A stretch of 64,000 nt of DNA from Kitasatospora terrestris. GTDB lineage: Bacteria; Actinomycetota; Actinomycetes; Streptomycetales; Streptomycetaceae. Numbering within the stretch: the stretch's first letter is position 1; the number at the start of each line of letters is the position of its first letter. The position numbers were made by a program, and so were the translations under genes. The DNA is taken from NCBI RefSeq assembly GCF_039542905.1, contig NZ_BAABIS010000001.1:3596001-3660000 (forward strand), in the 5' to 3' direction. The notes below the pieces were generated by a model, which was not told the DNA's origin, made no database searches, and worked only from the letters and a program-made list of their open reading frames with translations. Positions 24,503 to 33,309 of this stretch are shown in pieces.

Positions 24503-25546
24503 CTAGAGGGTGACGCCCACCATCACCGGCTCGTTCACCAGCTCCACGCCGAAGGCGGCGCGGACGCCGTCCCGGACCTCGCGGGCGAGGGCCAGCAGGT
24601 CCTCGGTGGTGGCGCCGCCGCGGTTGGTCAGGGCCAGCGTGTGCTTGGTGGAGAGCGTCGCCGGGCGGCCCGTGCCGTGGCCCTTGCGGAAACCAGCGTT
24701 GTCGATCAGCCAGGCCGCGCTGGTCTTGGTGCGGCCCTCGCCCGCCGGGTAGGCGGGGGCGGCCAGCCCGTCCAGGCGGCGCAGGAAGGCGGCGTACTGG
24801 TCGTCCGTCAGCACCGGGTTGGTGAAGAACGAGCCGGCCGACCAGGTGTCGTGGTCCTCCGGGTCGAGCACCATGCCCTTGCCCGCCCGCAGCTTCAGCA
24901 CCGTCTCGTACGCGGTCCGCAGCTCCACCCGCTGCCCGGCCTCGACACCGAGGGTGCGGGCCACCTCCGCGTACTTCACCGGGGAGGACATCCCGCCCTC
25001 GTCGGCGAGCCGGAAGCGGACCCGCAGCACCACGTACCGGTCGGGGTCGGCCTTGAAGCGGCTGTGCCGGTAGGAGAAGGCGCAGTCCTCGCCGGTCAGG
25101 GTGACCGTCTCGTGCAGCAGCCGGTCGTAGGCGACCACCTCGGTGATCGTCTCGGCGACCTCCTGGCCGTACGCGCCGACGTTCTGCACCGGGGTGGCGC
25201 CGGCCGAGCCGGGGATGCCGGCCAGGAACTCGATGCCCGCCAGGCCCGCGTCGACGGCCCGGGCGACCGCGTCGGTCCACACCTCGCCGGCCGCCAGCTC
25301 CAGCAGCGTGCCGTCGAGGGCGAAGCCCTCGGTGGCGATCCGCAGCACGGTCCCGTCGAACCCGGCGTCGCCGATCACCAGGTTGGAGCCGCCGCCGATC
25401 ACCAGCAGCGGCTCCCCCGCCGCGTCCGCGGCCCGGACGGTCTCGACGACCTCGGCGTCGGTGACGGCGGTCACCAGGCGCCGTGCCGGCCCACCGAGTC
25501 GGAGCGTGGTCAGCGGGGCGAGCGGGGCATCGTTGTCGACAAGCAC
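24503..25546 (-). CDS. murB: UDP-N-acetylenolpyruvoylglucosamine reductase
   Basis: FAD enzyme of peptidoglycan synthesis that reduces the enolpyruvyl ether to UDP-MurNAc. 347 aa. The FAD-binding signature LLVIGGGSNLVIGD, LAGIEFLAGIPGSAGATPVQNVGAYG and the late KTSAAWLIDNAGFRKG are all present. GTG start 25546. Confidence 0.97.
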   Translation of the reverse strand: MLVDNDAPLAPLTTLRLGGPARRLVTAVTDAEVVETVRAADAAGEPLLVIGGGSNLVIGDAGFDGTVLRIATEGFALDGTLLELAAGEVWTDAVARAVDAGLAGIEFLAGIPGSAGATPVQNVGAYGQEVAETITEVVAYDRLLHETVTLTGEDCAFSYRHSRFKADPDRYVVLRVRFRLADEGGMSSPVKYAEVARTLGVEAGQRVELRTAYETVLKLRAGKGMVLDPEDHDTWSAGSFFTNPVLTDDQYAAFLRRLDGLAAPAYPAGEGRTKTSAAWLIDNAGFRKGHGTGRPATLSTKHTLALTNRGGATTEDLLALAREVRDGVRAAFGVELVNEPVMVGVTL

Positions 25547-25686
25547 GCCCCCAGCGTACGGGGTCGCCCCGGCGGAAACCGCTTGCCCGCGACCGACCGC
25601 CGTGACACGGTGCCCACGGACTTCGGCGCGGCCCGACCACCGCCCGCACCACGGCCCCGCTCGCGGGCTGAGCCTTCCCGGTGCGC

Positions 25687-25730
25687 GACGGGTGGTGGCC
25701 CCCGGCAGACGCCGGGGGCCACCGCCCGTC
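25687..25730. terminator. Terminator between the efflux operon and murB
   Basis: 20-nt arms (25687-25706 and 25711-25730) pair with one mismatch around AGAC. It lies 26 bp past the DUF3291 stop and 140 bp before the murB start, ending the tetR-MFS-DUF3291 transcript. Confidence 0.8.
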
Positions 25731-25755
25731 GTGGTGTCCGGCCACCCGGCCCGCG

Positions 25756-26154
25756 TCAGGCCGTCCCGTTCCGTCGGGCCTCGATCCGGCGGTCCGCCTC
25801 GGCCCAGTCGGGGAGCCGGTCGCCGGTGGTGGTCCAGAAGGTGAAGACCGAGGCCTCCATGGCGGGGCGCATCCGCTTCATGGTGGAGCGGTGGGGCTCG
25901 GCGCCGACCAGGGCCTCCAGCGCGGGACGGCTCTCCCAGGCCGAGAGCGTCCAGAAGGTCCGGCGCAGCGGGGCGGCCCGCAGGCTCGTCCCGACGGCGC
26001 CGGCGGTGGCCAGGGCCTGCTTGCGGATCACCAGCGAGGCGCGCAGGAAGCCGGGCACCTGGCTGAGTCGACGGAGCTTGAACTCGGAGGCCATCACGGT
26101 GACTTCGCCGCTGTGTCCGGCAGCCGGCCCGGCGGTCCAGGGGATGGTGGGCAT
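25756..26154 (-). CDS. DUF3291-type small protein
   Basis: 132 aa, no signal peptide or membrane helix. The pattern WTLSAWESRPALEALVGAEPHRSTMKRMRP matches DUF3291/ABM-like proteins, a ferredoxin-like fold related to monooxygenases. ATG 26154 has AAGGAGA upstream. It lies 58 bp after the MFS gene and probably shares its transcript, so it may detoxify or monitor the same compound. Function is inferred only. Confidence 0.65.
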   Translation of the reverse strand: MPTIPWTAGPAAGHSGEVTVMASEFKLRRLSQVPGFLRASLVIRKQALATAGAVGTSLRAAPLRRTFWTLSAWESRPALEALVGAEPHRSTMKRMRPAMEASVFTFWTTTGDRLPDWAEADRRIEARRNGTA

Positions 26155-26212
26155 CGCTGTCTCCTTCGCTCTCTGACGGGGTGGACGGGGTGTCGGTGGG
26201 TCCTGTCCGGGC

Positions 26213-27649
26213 TCAGTGCTGTGCGGTTGCGACCGTTTCGAGCGGCGCGGCGGGCGCGGTGCCCGGGTCGGCGGCGGGTGCGGTGCGGCGGCGCGGGATC
26301 AGGGCGGCGGCGACGGCGGCCGCGCCGACCGCGGCGGCACCGACGTACAGCGCGGGCAGCAGTCCGTCGTGGAACTGCTGGGCGGAGCCGTAGCCGCCGC
26401 GGGAGGAGAAGACCGCGGCGAGCACGGCGACGCCGAGCGCTCCGCCGACCTCGCGCATGGCGTTGCTGGCGCCGGAGGCGATGCCCTGTTCCTCGGGCCG
26501 GACGCTGGACATCACCAGGGCGGCCATCGGGGCGAAGAACAGCGCCATGCCGATCCCGCAGATCACCAGCACCGGCACCTGGGCGGCGTACGAGTAGCCG
26601 CCGCTGCGCTCGACCAGCGCGAAGGAGGCCAGTCCGACCGCCTGCAGGACGAGGCCGGTGACCACGATCGGCCGTCCGCCGATCCGGCCGGCCAGGGCGC
26701 CGGCGATCGGGGCGACGATCAGCGGCATGCCGGTCCAGGGCAGCATCCGGACGCCGGCCTGCTGCGGGCTGTAGCCGCCGACGTTCTGCAGGTACTGGCT
26801 GATCAGGAAGATCGAGCCGAACATGCCGAGGAACATCAGCAGACCGGCGACGTTCACCGCCGAGAAGGCCCGGCTGCGGAACAGGCGCATCGGCAGCATC
26901 GGCGCGGCCGCGACGCGCAGCTCGTACCGGACGAAGGCGGCCAGCAGGGCGACGCCGCCGATCAGCGAGCCGAGGACCAGCGGGCTGGTCCAGCCGTCGG
27001 GGTTGCCGCGGATCAGGCCGAGGACGAGGCCGAACATGCCGACGCTGGCCAGGGCGGCGCCGGGGACGTCCAGGCGGGGGTTGACGCCGCGGCTCTCGAC
27101 CAGGCCGAACCGGACGACGGGGAACAGCAGCAGGCCGATCGGGACGTTCAGCCAGAAGATCCACTGCCAGGAGAGGTGCTCGGTGAGGACGCCGCCGACC
27201 AGCGGCCCGACGGCCACGCCGAGGCCGTTGACACCGGACCAGATGCCGAAGGCGAGCGGGCGCCGGGCGGGCGGGGTGGCGGCGGTGAGCAGGGTGAGGG
27301 TGAGCGGCATCATCACCGCGGCGCCGGCACCCTGGACGGCGCGCGCGGCGATCAGCGCGCCGATGTTCGGGGCGAGCGCGGCTCCGGCCGAGCCGAGGGT
27401 GAACACGGTCAGGCCGAGCGTGAACATCCGGCGGCGCCCGAAGCGGTCACCGAGGGCGGAGCCGAGCATCAGCAGGACGGCGAAGCTCAGGGTGAACGCG
27501 CTGACCGTCCACTCCAGGTCGGAGAGGCCGCCGCCGAGCTCCTCCCGGATGGCGGGCAGCGCGGTGGTGACGACCAGGTTGTCGAGGCTGGCCATGAAGC
27601 CGGCCGTGCTGGCGACGACCAGCGTCCAGAGTGCTGTTCTGTCCTTCAC
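26213..27649 (-). CDS. MFS drug-efflux transporter, DHA2/EmrB-QacA type
   Basis: Membrane exporter of 478 aa with about 14 hydrophobic helices. Motif A (GDRFGRRRMF), motif C region (GVNGLGVAVGPLVGGVL) and the motif D1-like start (ASLDNLVVTTALPAI) identify a proton-driven drug exporter. Start GTG 27649. The gene is preceded by a perfect 18-bp palindrome at 27672-27689 and the TetR gene on the same strand, so it is very likely repressed by that regulator. Substrate unknown. Confidence 0.93.
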   Translation of the reverse strand: MKDRTALWTLVVASTAGFMASLDNLVVTTALPAIREELGGGLSDLEWTVSAFTLSFAVLLMLGSALGDRFGRRRMFTLGLTVFTLGSAGAALAPNIGALIAARAVQGAGAAVMMPLTLTLLTAATPPARRPLAFGIWSGVNGLGVAVGPLVGGVLTEHLSWQWIFWLNVPIGLLLFPVVRFGLVESRGVNPRLDVPGAALASVGMFGLVLGLIRGNPDGWTSPLVLGSLIGGVALLAAFVRYELRVAAAPMLPMRLFRSRAFSAVNVAGLLMFLGMFGSIFLISQYLQNVGGYSPQQAGVRMLPWTGMPLIVAPIAGALAGRIGGRPIVVTGLVLQAVGLASFALVERSGGYSYAAQVPVLVICGIGMALFFAPMAALVMSSVRPEEQGIASGASNAMREVGGALGVAVLAAVFSSRGGYGSAQQFHDGLLPALYVGAAAVGAAAVAAALIPRRRTAPAADPGTAPAAPLETVATAQH

Positions 27650-27671
27650 GAGGCCCCCCGGGGTCTCTGGT

Positions 27672-27689
27672 AGTTATTGCTCAATAACT
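27672..27689. promoter_or_regulatory. TetR operator O1 upstream of the MFS gene
   Basis: AGTTATTG-CT-CAATAACT, a perfect palindrome with 8-bp arms, 22 bp upstream of the MFS start codon. A related copy lies before the tetR gene (28311-28328; 14 of 18 bases identical). Confidence 0.75.
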
Positions 27690-27735
27690 TTCACGGGCCG
27701 AGAAAAGGGCACGCCGCACGGACGCGCCCGCTCCC

Positions 27736-28302
27736 TCAGTCGCCGCGGCCGGGCTCGCGCCCGGGAGGAGTTCCGAAGCCCTCCCAGATCCGGTGGCCGT
27801 CCGGATAGCCCAGCGCCACCAGGGTGTTGATCAGCATGCCGTAGGCCATGAAGTCGGTGGCCTCCCTGGTGTCGCCGCCGATCCTGATCCGGACCCGGTC
27901 GAACAGGTCCAGCCAGCCGGCCCGCGCGATCTCGCCGATCTCCGTGTCGCCGGCCGCCTCAGCGGCGAACACCGACACGTACATCTGCATCTGCATCATC
28001 AGCTTGTCGCGGTCCTCGATCAGCGCGAGGTAGCCGGCCGACATCGCCTCTTTCGCGGCCTCGCCGGTCAGGCCCTCGGACGCCCGGTCGAAGGCCTGCC
28101 AGGTCTCGTCCATGCAGCGCTCGCACGCCGCCCGGAAGATCGCCTCCTTGCCGGGGAACAGCCGGAACAGGTACGGCTGCGAGACCCCGACCCGCTTGGC
28201 GATCGCCTCGGTGGAGGTGCCCCGGTAGCCGCCGCGACCGAACTCGATCATCGCGGCCCGCACGACGCTCTCCCGCCGCTCCTCCGCCGTCATCCTTGCC
28301 AT
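27736..28302 (-). CDS. TetR/AcrR-family regulator of the efflux operon
   Basis: Repressor of 188 aa. The HTH reads GTSTEAIAKRVGVSQPYLFRLFPGKEAIF. The C-terminal ligand domain is of the common type with FDRASEGLTGEAAKEAMSAGYLAL. ATG 28302 is chosen; the TTG at 28323 lies inside the operator, and ATG 28293 has its AAGG too close. An imperfect operator sits 8 bp upstream, suggesting autoregulation. It shares a strand and probably a transcript with the MFS gene. Confidence 0.88.
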   Translation of the reverse strand: MARMTAEERRESVVRAAMIEFGRGGYRGTSTEAIAKRVGVSQPYLFRLFPGKEAIFRAACERCMDETWQAFDRASEGLTGEAAKEAMSAGYLALIEDRDKLMMQMQMYVSVFAAEAAGDTEIGEIARAGWLDLFDRVRIRIGGDTREATDFMAYGMLINTLVALGYPDGHRIWEGFGTPPGREPGRGD

Positions 28303-28310
28303 GGGCCCTA

Positions 28311-28328
28311 AGTTAGTGGCCAATCACT
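28311..28328. promoter_or_regulatory. TetR operator O2 upstream of tetR
   Basis: AGTTAGTG-GC-CAATCACT, same 8-2-8 layout as O1 but imperfect. It lies directly before the tetR start, where a bound repressor would block its own promoter. Confidence 0.6.
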
Positions 28329-28405
28329 ACTTTGGCAAGGGCGGGCATCGGGAACGCCGGAGGGGCGCACCGACGGGCACGCCCCTCCGTTCCGCGACAC
28401 ACGGC

Positions 28406-28837
28406 TCAGGCCAGCCGGACGACCGCCCGCGACATGCCGAGCACCTTCTGCCCACCACTGGTCGCCACCAGGTCGACCCGGACCTTGCGGTCCTCCAGCA
28501 GCGCCGCCACCTTGCCGGTGACCTCGATCACCGCGCCGACCCCGTCGTTCGGCACCGGCACCGGACGGGTGAAGCGCACCCCGTACTCGACCACCGCGCC
28601 CGGGTCGCCGACCCAGTCGGTCACCACGCGGACCGCCTCGGCCATGGTGAACATGCCGTGCGCGATGACGTCCGGCAGGCCCACCTCCAGCGCGAACTTC
28701 TCGTTCCAGTGGATCGGGTTGAAGTCACCCGACGCGCCCGCGTACCGCACCAGCGTGGCGCGGGTCACCGGGAAGGACTGCGCCGGCAGCTCGGTGCCGA
28801 CCTCGACCTCGTCGAAGCTGATCGCCATGCCCGTCAC
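28406..28837 (-). CDS. MaoC-family (R)-hydratase, HadB-like
   Basis: Hot-dog-fold dehydratase/hydratase of 143 aa. The hydratase signature is visible: YAGASGDFNPIHWNEKFA, with the Asp and His of the catalytic pair, then GLPDVIAHGMFTMAEAV. Its GTG start overlaps the stop of the partner gene as GTGA, so the two subunits are translationally coupled. Known pairs of this type (HadAB/HadBC) act in fatty-acid or related acyl elongation cycles; the exact substrate is not known. Confidence 0.85.
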   Translation of the reverse strand: MTGMAISFDEVEVGTELPAQSFPVTRATLVRYAGASGDFNPIHWNEKFALEVGLPDVIAHGMFTMAEAVRVVTDWVGDPGAVVEYGVRFTRPVPVPNDGVGAVIEVTGKVAALLEDRKVRVDLVATSGGQKVLGMSRAVVRLA

Positions 28838-29292
28838 TCCCCCGCCTCGTCGGCCGCCCGCGCCACCAGCGTCATGACCGCCGTCACCACGTGCTCGCCG
28901 CTCGCGTCGTGCACCTCGCCACGCACCGTCAGGACGTCGTTGCCGGCCAGCGACTTGATCGCGTCGATGGCCACCGTCACCGCCAGCCGGTCGCCCGCCC
29001 GCACCGGCCGGGTGTACGAGAACTTCTGGTCCCCGTGCACCACCCGGCTGTAGTCCAGACCCAGCTCCGGGTCGTTCACCACCTGCGCCGCGGCCTCGTA
29101 CGTGATCACGAACGGGAAGGTCGGCGGCGCGATCACGTCCGGGTGGCCCAGCGCCTTGGCCGCCTCCCGGTCGGTGTACGCCGGGTTCGCGTCGCCCACG
29201 GCGACGGCGAACTCGCGGATCTTCTCGCGGCCGACCTCGTACGGCTCGGTGGGCGGGTAGGTCCGCCCGATGAACGAGGGGTCGAGCGGCAT
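28834..29292 (-). CDS. FAS1-like dehydratase domain protein, HadA/HadC-like
   Basis: Hot-dog-fold partner subunit of 152 aa, lacking the hydratase motif and therefore likely structural. FIGRTYPPTEPYEVGREKI and the later GDQKFSYTRPVRAGDRL are typical. ATG 29292 has GAGGAG 7 nt upstream. It is the first gene of the pair. Confidence 0.85.
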   Translation of the reverse strand: MPLDPSFIGRTYPPTEPYEVGREKIREFAVAVGDANPAYTDREAAKALGHPDVIAPPTFPFVITYEAAAQVVNDPELGLDYSRVVHGDQKFSYTRPVRAGDRLAVTVAIDAIKSLAGNDVLTVRGEVHDASGEHVVTAVMTLVARAADEAGE

Positions 29293-29365
29293 GGGCTACT
29301 CCTCGGAATTCCTCTGATGGATCGTCACGCCCGCCGCACCGGCCCGGCGCGGAGAACGCAGAAAA

Positions 29366-29405
29366 GACTCCAGGCCGCGCCCCGAACGGGGTGCGGCCTG
29401 GAGTC
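29366..29405 (-). terminator. Intrinsic terminator after rpmG
   Basis: 18-bp stem with one G-U pair and a 4-nt loop (arms 29366-29383 and 29388-29405). On the minus strand TTTT follows at once. It ends the tRNA-rpmG unit 10 bp after the rpmG stop. Confidence 0.92.
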
Positions 29406-29414
29406 GAGGCAAAG

Positions 29415-29579
29415 TCAGCGGGTCTCGCGGTGCGCCGTGTGCGAGTTGCAACGCGGGCAGTGCTTCTTCATCTCAAGACGGTCCGGGTCGTTGCGCCGGT
29501 TCTTCTTGGTGATGTAGTTCCGCTCCTTGCACTCCACGCAGGCCAGCGTGATCTTCGGGCGGACGTCGGTGGCAGCCAC
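29415..29579 (-). CDS. rpmG: 50S ribosomal protein L33
   Basis: 54-aa ribosomal protein. CVEC and CPRC form the zinc-binding (C+) set, so this is the zinc-dependent form. The GTG start at 29579 has GGAAGG 8 nt upstream; longer readings run into tRNA genes. Confidence 0.97.
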   Translation of the reverse strand: MAATDVRPKITLACVECKERNYITKKNRRNDPDRLEMKKHCPRCNSHTAHRETR

Positions 29580-29621
29580 GGGAGTGCCTTCCTGGGACAA
29601 CGAATAAGAACACAGACAAGA

Positions 29622-29656
29622 GTAGCCGATCGGGAGCAGAACCCCCGATCGACTAC
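29622..29656 (-). terminator. Hairpin between tRNA-Met and rpmG
   Basis: CGATCGGG and CCCGATCG extended by GTAG/CTAC with one mismatch, 9-nt loop. It may separate the tRNA from the rpmG message or mark a processing site. Confidence 0.4.
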
Positions 29657-29662
29657 GCGGAG

Positions 29663-29735
29663 TAGCGGTGACCGGACTTGAACCGGTGACACAGCGATTA
29701 TGAGCCGCTTGCTCTACCAACTGAGCTACACCGCT
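29663..29735 (-). tRNA. tRNA-Met (anticodon CAT)
   Basis: 73-nt cloverleaf: acceptor AGCGGTG/CACCGCT, anticodon loop CTCATAA, T-loop GGTTCAAGTCC. The paired first base and normal acceptor end fit an elongator rather than an initiator tRNA. CCA is not encoded. Confidence 0.93.
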
Positions 29736-29776
29736 TAGATGATCAGCACCCGCCGAAGCGGACCACCTCTCACCAG

Positions 29777-29849
29777 AGCCCCCATGCGGAATCGAACCGC
29801 AGACCTTCTCCTTACCATGGAGACGCTCTACCGACTGAGCTATAGGGGC
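29777..29849 (-). tRNA. tRNA-Thr (anticodon GGT)
   Basis: 73-nt cloverleaf: acceptor GCCCCTA/TGGGGGC, anticodon stem TCTCC/GGAGA around ATGGTAA. It lies 41 bp upstream of tRNA-Met on the same strand. CCA is not encoded. Confidence 0.95.
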
Positions 29850-29860
29850 GAACGAGGAAG

Positions 29861-29889
29861 AGATTACACGTTTCCCGGCCAGAGGTGAA
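29861..29889 (-). promoter_or_regulatory. Promoter of the tRNA-Thr / tRNA-Met / rpmG unit
   Basis: On the minus strand TTCACC (29884-29889) and TAATCT (29861-29866) are 17 bp apart, putting the start about 5 nt before tRNA-Thr. The remaining 314-bp gap (29850-30163) toward the amidohydrolase shows no other gene. Confidence 0.5.
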
Positions 29890-30163
29890 ATCCGTATCCC
29901 GGCCGGAACGTCGCAGGTCGGCGGGGTCGCACTGACACCCCGTCCAGGAACCCCCGTTCGACCTCGCCGCAACCCGGCCCGATCCGGCCGATACGACTTA
30001 TGCCCGCCCGCGAGCGTCCGAGGAGCGTCCCGGCCGGGCCCGCAATAGGCTCGACTGTCAGTGATCTTGCGAGCGCGCGCGGGCCCCCAGCGGCCGGCAC
30101 GCGGACAGGCGCGTCGGCGGCCCGCACGCCGCACGCGCACCGGCGGGCAGCGAGGAGGGTCGC

Positions 30164-31423
30164 ATGACGGACAGCACACCGGCCGAAGGGCCGCACCCCG
30201 GACCGGCCGCCAACCCGCTCGGGCACGGCCCCGTCCTCCTGCTCGCCGGTGCCCGGCTCGCCGACGGCCGCATCGTCGACGTCCGGATCAGCGGCGACCG
30301 CATCCAGGCCGTCGGCACCGCCGGCAGCCTCGGACCGCTCCCCGCCCTCCCCGGCCAGCCCACCGTCACCACCGGCGCCCGGATCGACCTGTCCGGCTAC
30401 CTCCTGCTCCCCGCCCCGGCCGAACCGCACGCCCACTACGACCACGCCTTCTCCGCGGCCCTCCCCGGCCCGCCCCCGGACCACCCCGCCGACCTCGTCC
30501 GCCGGGTCACCGAAGCCGCCCTCACCTCCCTCGGCTACGGCGCCACCGCCCAGCGCACCCACGTCCGGATCGGCGACCTGCACGGCCTGCGCCGCCTCGA
30601 AGCCGTCCTCACCGCCCGCCAGGCCCTGCGCGGACTCGCCGAACTCCAGGCCGTCGCCATGCCCCGCCTGCTCACCGGCCGGGCCGGCGCCGACGGCCGC
30701 GCCCAACTCCGCGACGCCCTCAAACTCGGCGCCGACGCCGCCGGCGGCTGCCCCGACCTCGACCCCGACCCGATCGGCTACGTCCAGATCCTGGCCGACG
30801 CCGCCCGCGACGCCGACTGCCCCGTCGACCTCCACACCGCCGGCCGCGACCAGGCCCAACTCGCCCGCCTCGCGGCCGCCCTGGCACCCCTTCGGCCGCG
30901 CGTCACACTCGGCCCGTGCAGCACCCTCGCCGCCGGCGGCGGCCCCGTCCTCGCCACCGCCGGCATGCGCGTCGTCTGCCTCCCGCAGAACGGCTCCTGC
31001 ACCGGCCTCGAAGGCCCCGCGCCCGGCCTCAACCCCTCCCTCGTAAGGGAGTTGGCCGACGCCAGGGTGCCACTCAGCGCCGGCAGCGGCGCCCTCCGCG
31101 ACCCCGCCAACCCGGTCGGCCGCGCCGACCCGCTCGAAGCCGCCCACCTGCTCGCCGCCTCCGGCACCCTCAGCCCCGACGCCGCCTACGACGCCGTCTC
31201 CACCCAGGCCCGGCTCGCCCTCGGCCTGCCGCCCGTCCGCGTCGACGCCGGCTTCCCCGCCGAACTCCTCGCCGTCCGCGGCGACAGCCTCCCCGGCGCG
31301 CTCTCCGGCGGCCACAGCCGCCTCGTCATCCACAGCGGGCGCGTGGTCAGCCGCACCAGCGCCGTCCGCGAGTTCGCCGACACCGTCGCCCTCGCCCTCC
31401 CCCGCCAGAACCACCCCGGCTGA
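30164..31423 (+). CDS. Amidohydrolase-family protein, cytosine-deaminase-like, with degenerate metal site
   Basis: 419 aa. The start ATG 30164 follows GAGGAGGG. The N-terminal beta-sandwich and the metal-loop HAHYDHAF (His89, His91) match metal-dependent amidohydrolases, as does the late [22 protein letters not shown], resembling the DPWYPLG stretch of cytosine deaminases. However, the usual His (VSHC) is Pro in LGPC, and the catalytic Asp before RDP is replaced by small residues (SAGSG). Either the enzyme is inactive, or it uses another metal arrangement. Streptomycetes appear to conserve this form. Confidence 0.65.
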   Translation: MTDSTPAEGPHPGPAANPLGHGPVLLLAGARLADGRIVDVRISGDRIQAVGTAGSLGPLPALPGQPTVTTGARIDLSGYLLLPAPAEPHAHYDHAFSAALPGPPPDHPADLVRRVTEAALTSLGYGATAQRTHVRIGDLHGLRRLEAVLTARQALRGLAELQAVAMPRLLTGRAGADGRAQLRDALKLGADAAGGCPDLDPDPIGYVQILADAARDADCPVDLHTAGRDQAQLARLAAALAPLRPRVTLGPCSTLAAGGGPVLATAGMRVVCLPQNGSCTGLEGPAPGLNPSLVRELADARVPLSAGSGALRDPANPVGRADPLEAAHLLAASGTLSPDAAYDAVSTQARLALGLPPVRVDAGFPAELLAVRGDSLPGALSGGHSRLVIHSGRVVSRTSAVREFADTVALALPRQNHPG

Positions 31424-31502
31424 CCCCGGACGCACCACAGCCCCCGACCCGCGTTCCCCGGCTCGGGGGCCGCTCACAGCTCGATCCGGCGCCGGCCGGC
31501 CA

Positions 31503-31892
31503 CTATCGGGACGGCGGGCCGGCGTGACGTAGTGCGGCCACCAGACCGAGCACGGGCACCACCATCAGCCCCAACAAGGCCGGCAACTCCCACACCCCCG
31601 GCGCCACCGCCGCCACCAGGAAAGCGACCGGGAACGCCAGCAGCGCCGCCGCCTGCGCCCACCACCGCCCCGCCCCCAGGCGCCACCACGCCACCAACCA
31701 GAACACCGCCACGAGCACCGCGAGCCCGGCGCACAGCACCGCCGCGAGCTGCGCCAACGCAGGACCCAGCAGGTCGTCCCCGTCCACGGCCCCCGGCGGC
31801 GCGGTGTCCACCGCGGCCGCGACCGCCCCGGCCCCCGCCGCGACCACCAGCCAGTACCCGGCCTGCCCCCACACCCATCGCCGTCGCACCAC
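31503..31892 (-). CDS. Small integral membrane protein, unknown
   Basis: 129 aa with four hydrophobic helices and very short loops; both ends are charged. GTG 31892 has GGAGGGG upstream. I do not recognise a family. It converges with the amidohydrolase gene, and no functional link is evident. Confidence 0.6.
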   Translation of the reverse strand: MVRRRWVWGQAGYWLVVAAGAGAVAAAVDTAPPGAVDGDDLLGPALAQLAAVLCAGLAVLVAVFWLVAWWRLGAGRWWAQAAALLAFPVAFLVAAVAPGVWELPALLGLMVVPVLGLVAALRHAGPPSR

Positions 31893-31944
31893 TGCGCCCC
31901 TCCGCCACCCCGTGCCCCCGTGCCCCCGTGCCCCGTGACAGACG

Positions 31945-31986
31945 AAACAGCCCCTGATCTGCGTTTCCGCAGATCAGGGGCTGTTT
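31945..31986. terminator. Bidirectional terminator after tRNA-Tyr
   Basis: Perfect 19-bp stem with a TTTC loop (arms 31945-31963 and 31968-31986). A-run and T-run flank it, so it works in both directions. It lies 9 bp past the 3' end of tRNA-Tyr. Confidence 0.93.
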
Positions 31987-31995
31987 TCTATCCTG

Positions 31996-32076
31996 TGGCT
32001 GGTGCAGGGTTCGAACCTGCGTAGCTTGCGCGACAGATTTACAGTCTGCTCCCTTTGGCCGCTCGGGCAACCAGCC
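31996..32076 (-). tRNA. tRNA-Tyr (anticodon GTA)
   Basis: 81-nt class II tRNA: acceptor GGCTGGT/ACCAGCC, anticodon loop CTGTAAA, long variable arm (CGCGCAAGCTACG), T-loop GGTTCGAACCC. CCA is not encoded. Confidence 0.95.
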
Positions 32077-32291
32077 AGGATTGGTGTCTCACAGGGGGCT
32101 GCCCCGTTCGACGTCGTAAACGATACCTGATGAAGGGGGGTGGTCTGCCACTCGAAATGTCACGTGATGATCAAGGGCGGCGCGCGGCCGCAGCGGGCGG
32201 GGTGCGGGGTGCGCTGGATAGGCTTGGGCGTCGCCTGCCCGGGATGGGCGGCGGTGACCGTGTTGCCAGTAGCTCAAGGAGACCAACACCC

Positions 32292-32780
32292 ATGGCCGAC
32301 TCCAGTTTCGACATCGTCTCGAAGGTCGATTGGCAGGAGGTCGACAACGCGATCAACCAGACCTCTCGTGAGATCGCGACCCGCTTCGACTTCAAGAACG
32401 TGGGCGCGGAGATCAAGCGGTCCGGCGAGAAGATCGAGATGAAGGCCAACGGCGAGGAGCGGGTCCGGGCGATCCTGGACGTGCTGCAGACGAAGTTCGT
32501 CAAGCGCGGGCTGTCGCTGAAGGCTCTGGACCCGGAGGAGCCGCGGCTCTCCGGCAAGGAGTACAAGCTCGATGCCAACGTGAAGGAAGGCATCACCCAG
32601 GACGACGCCAAGAAGGTCGCGAAGATCATCCGCGACGAGGGCCCGAAGGGCGTCAAGGCGCAGGTGCAGGGCGACGAACTGCGCGTCAGCTCGAAGTCGC
32701 GCGACGACCTGCAGGCCATCCAGGCCCTGCTCAAGGGCAAGGACCTGGACTTCCCGCTCCAGTTCGTGAACTACCGCTGA
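32292..32780 (+). CDS. yajQ: YajQ-family nucleotide-binding protein
   Basis: 162 aa, cytoplasmic. Begins [20 protein letters not shown] and continues with [18 protein letters not shown], diagnostic of YajQ, a two-domain ferredoxin-like fold. Family members bind cyclic di-GMP or RNA in some bacteria; function in actinomycetes is not set. AAGGAGA lies about 10 nt before ATG 32292. Monocistronic, next to tRNA-Tyr. Confidence 0.95.
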   Translation: MADSSFDIVSKVDWQEVDNAINQTSREIATRFDFKNVGAEIKRSGEKIEMKANGEERVRAILDVLQTKFVKRGLSLKALDPEEPRLSGKEYKLDANVKEGITQDDAKKVAKIIRDEGPKGVKAQVQGDELRVSSKSRDDLQAIQALLKGKDLDFPLQFVNYR

Positions 32781-32981
32781 CCCGCCGCACCGAGGTGCGG
32801 AGGCGTTAGCTTCCGGGGGCCCAGGAGGGCGCGCCGGGCACGCGCAGACGACCGTTCACGGTCGGCGCCGCCCGGTGTGCTCTCCTCCTCATTGACGGGC
32901 CCCTTCCGCCGGAAACCGGTGTCGAGCAGGGCACGCCCCGCGGAGCGTCAAGATCGCTGGACAACGAGACACCGCGGGGGC

Positions 32982-33225
32982 GGCTTGCGGGACGACATCG
33001 GGGAGGTAATCGCAGCGGGGCGCGCCGCCTTCCACCAGACCTTCGTCGCCGCCGGGAACCGGCACATCAACGTGATCGAACCTGCGTACGCGCCGCAGAT
33101 CGCCCAGGCCCTCGGCCTCGCTCGCCACGTCCGCGAACTGGTCGATCGATCTCTGCGACTACGGGCTCGCAGACCGGGTCGCGCGGGGCCTCAAGGGCGT
33201 CGTCGTCCGCTACGACGGGCAGTAG
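32982..33225 (+). pseudogene. Probable frameshifted gene remnant
   Basis: One frame gives a plausible protein stretch (DDIGEVIAAGRAAF..., NRHINVIEPAYAPQIAQALG) up to about 33118; the next frame then continues sensibly (ANWSIDLCDYGLADRVARGL, VVVRYDGQ) to a TAG at 33225. A +1 shift near 33118-33121 would join them, about 80 residues in total. No family was recognised, and no good start or ribosome site is visible. The flanks (32781-32981 and 33226-33309) hold no gene; a strong hairpin follows. Confidence 0.35.
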
Positions 33226-33243
33226 GCGTCCGGCGGACGGCCG

Positions 33244-33293
33244 GCGGGGCCGGTGCGGGAGTGCGGCGGAACGCACTCCCGCACCGGCCCCGC
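33244..33293. terminator. Bidirectional terminator
   Basis: 22-bp perfect stem with a GCGGAA loop (arms 33244-33265 and 33272-33293). It separates the remnant from the convergent secreted-protein gene and is the longest perfect stem noticed in the window. Confidence 0.88.
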
Positions 33294-33309
33294 GGGTCTG
33301 TCGGGTGGG

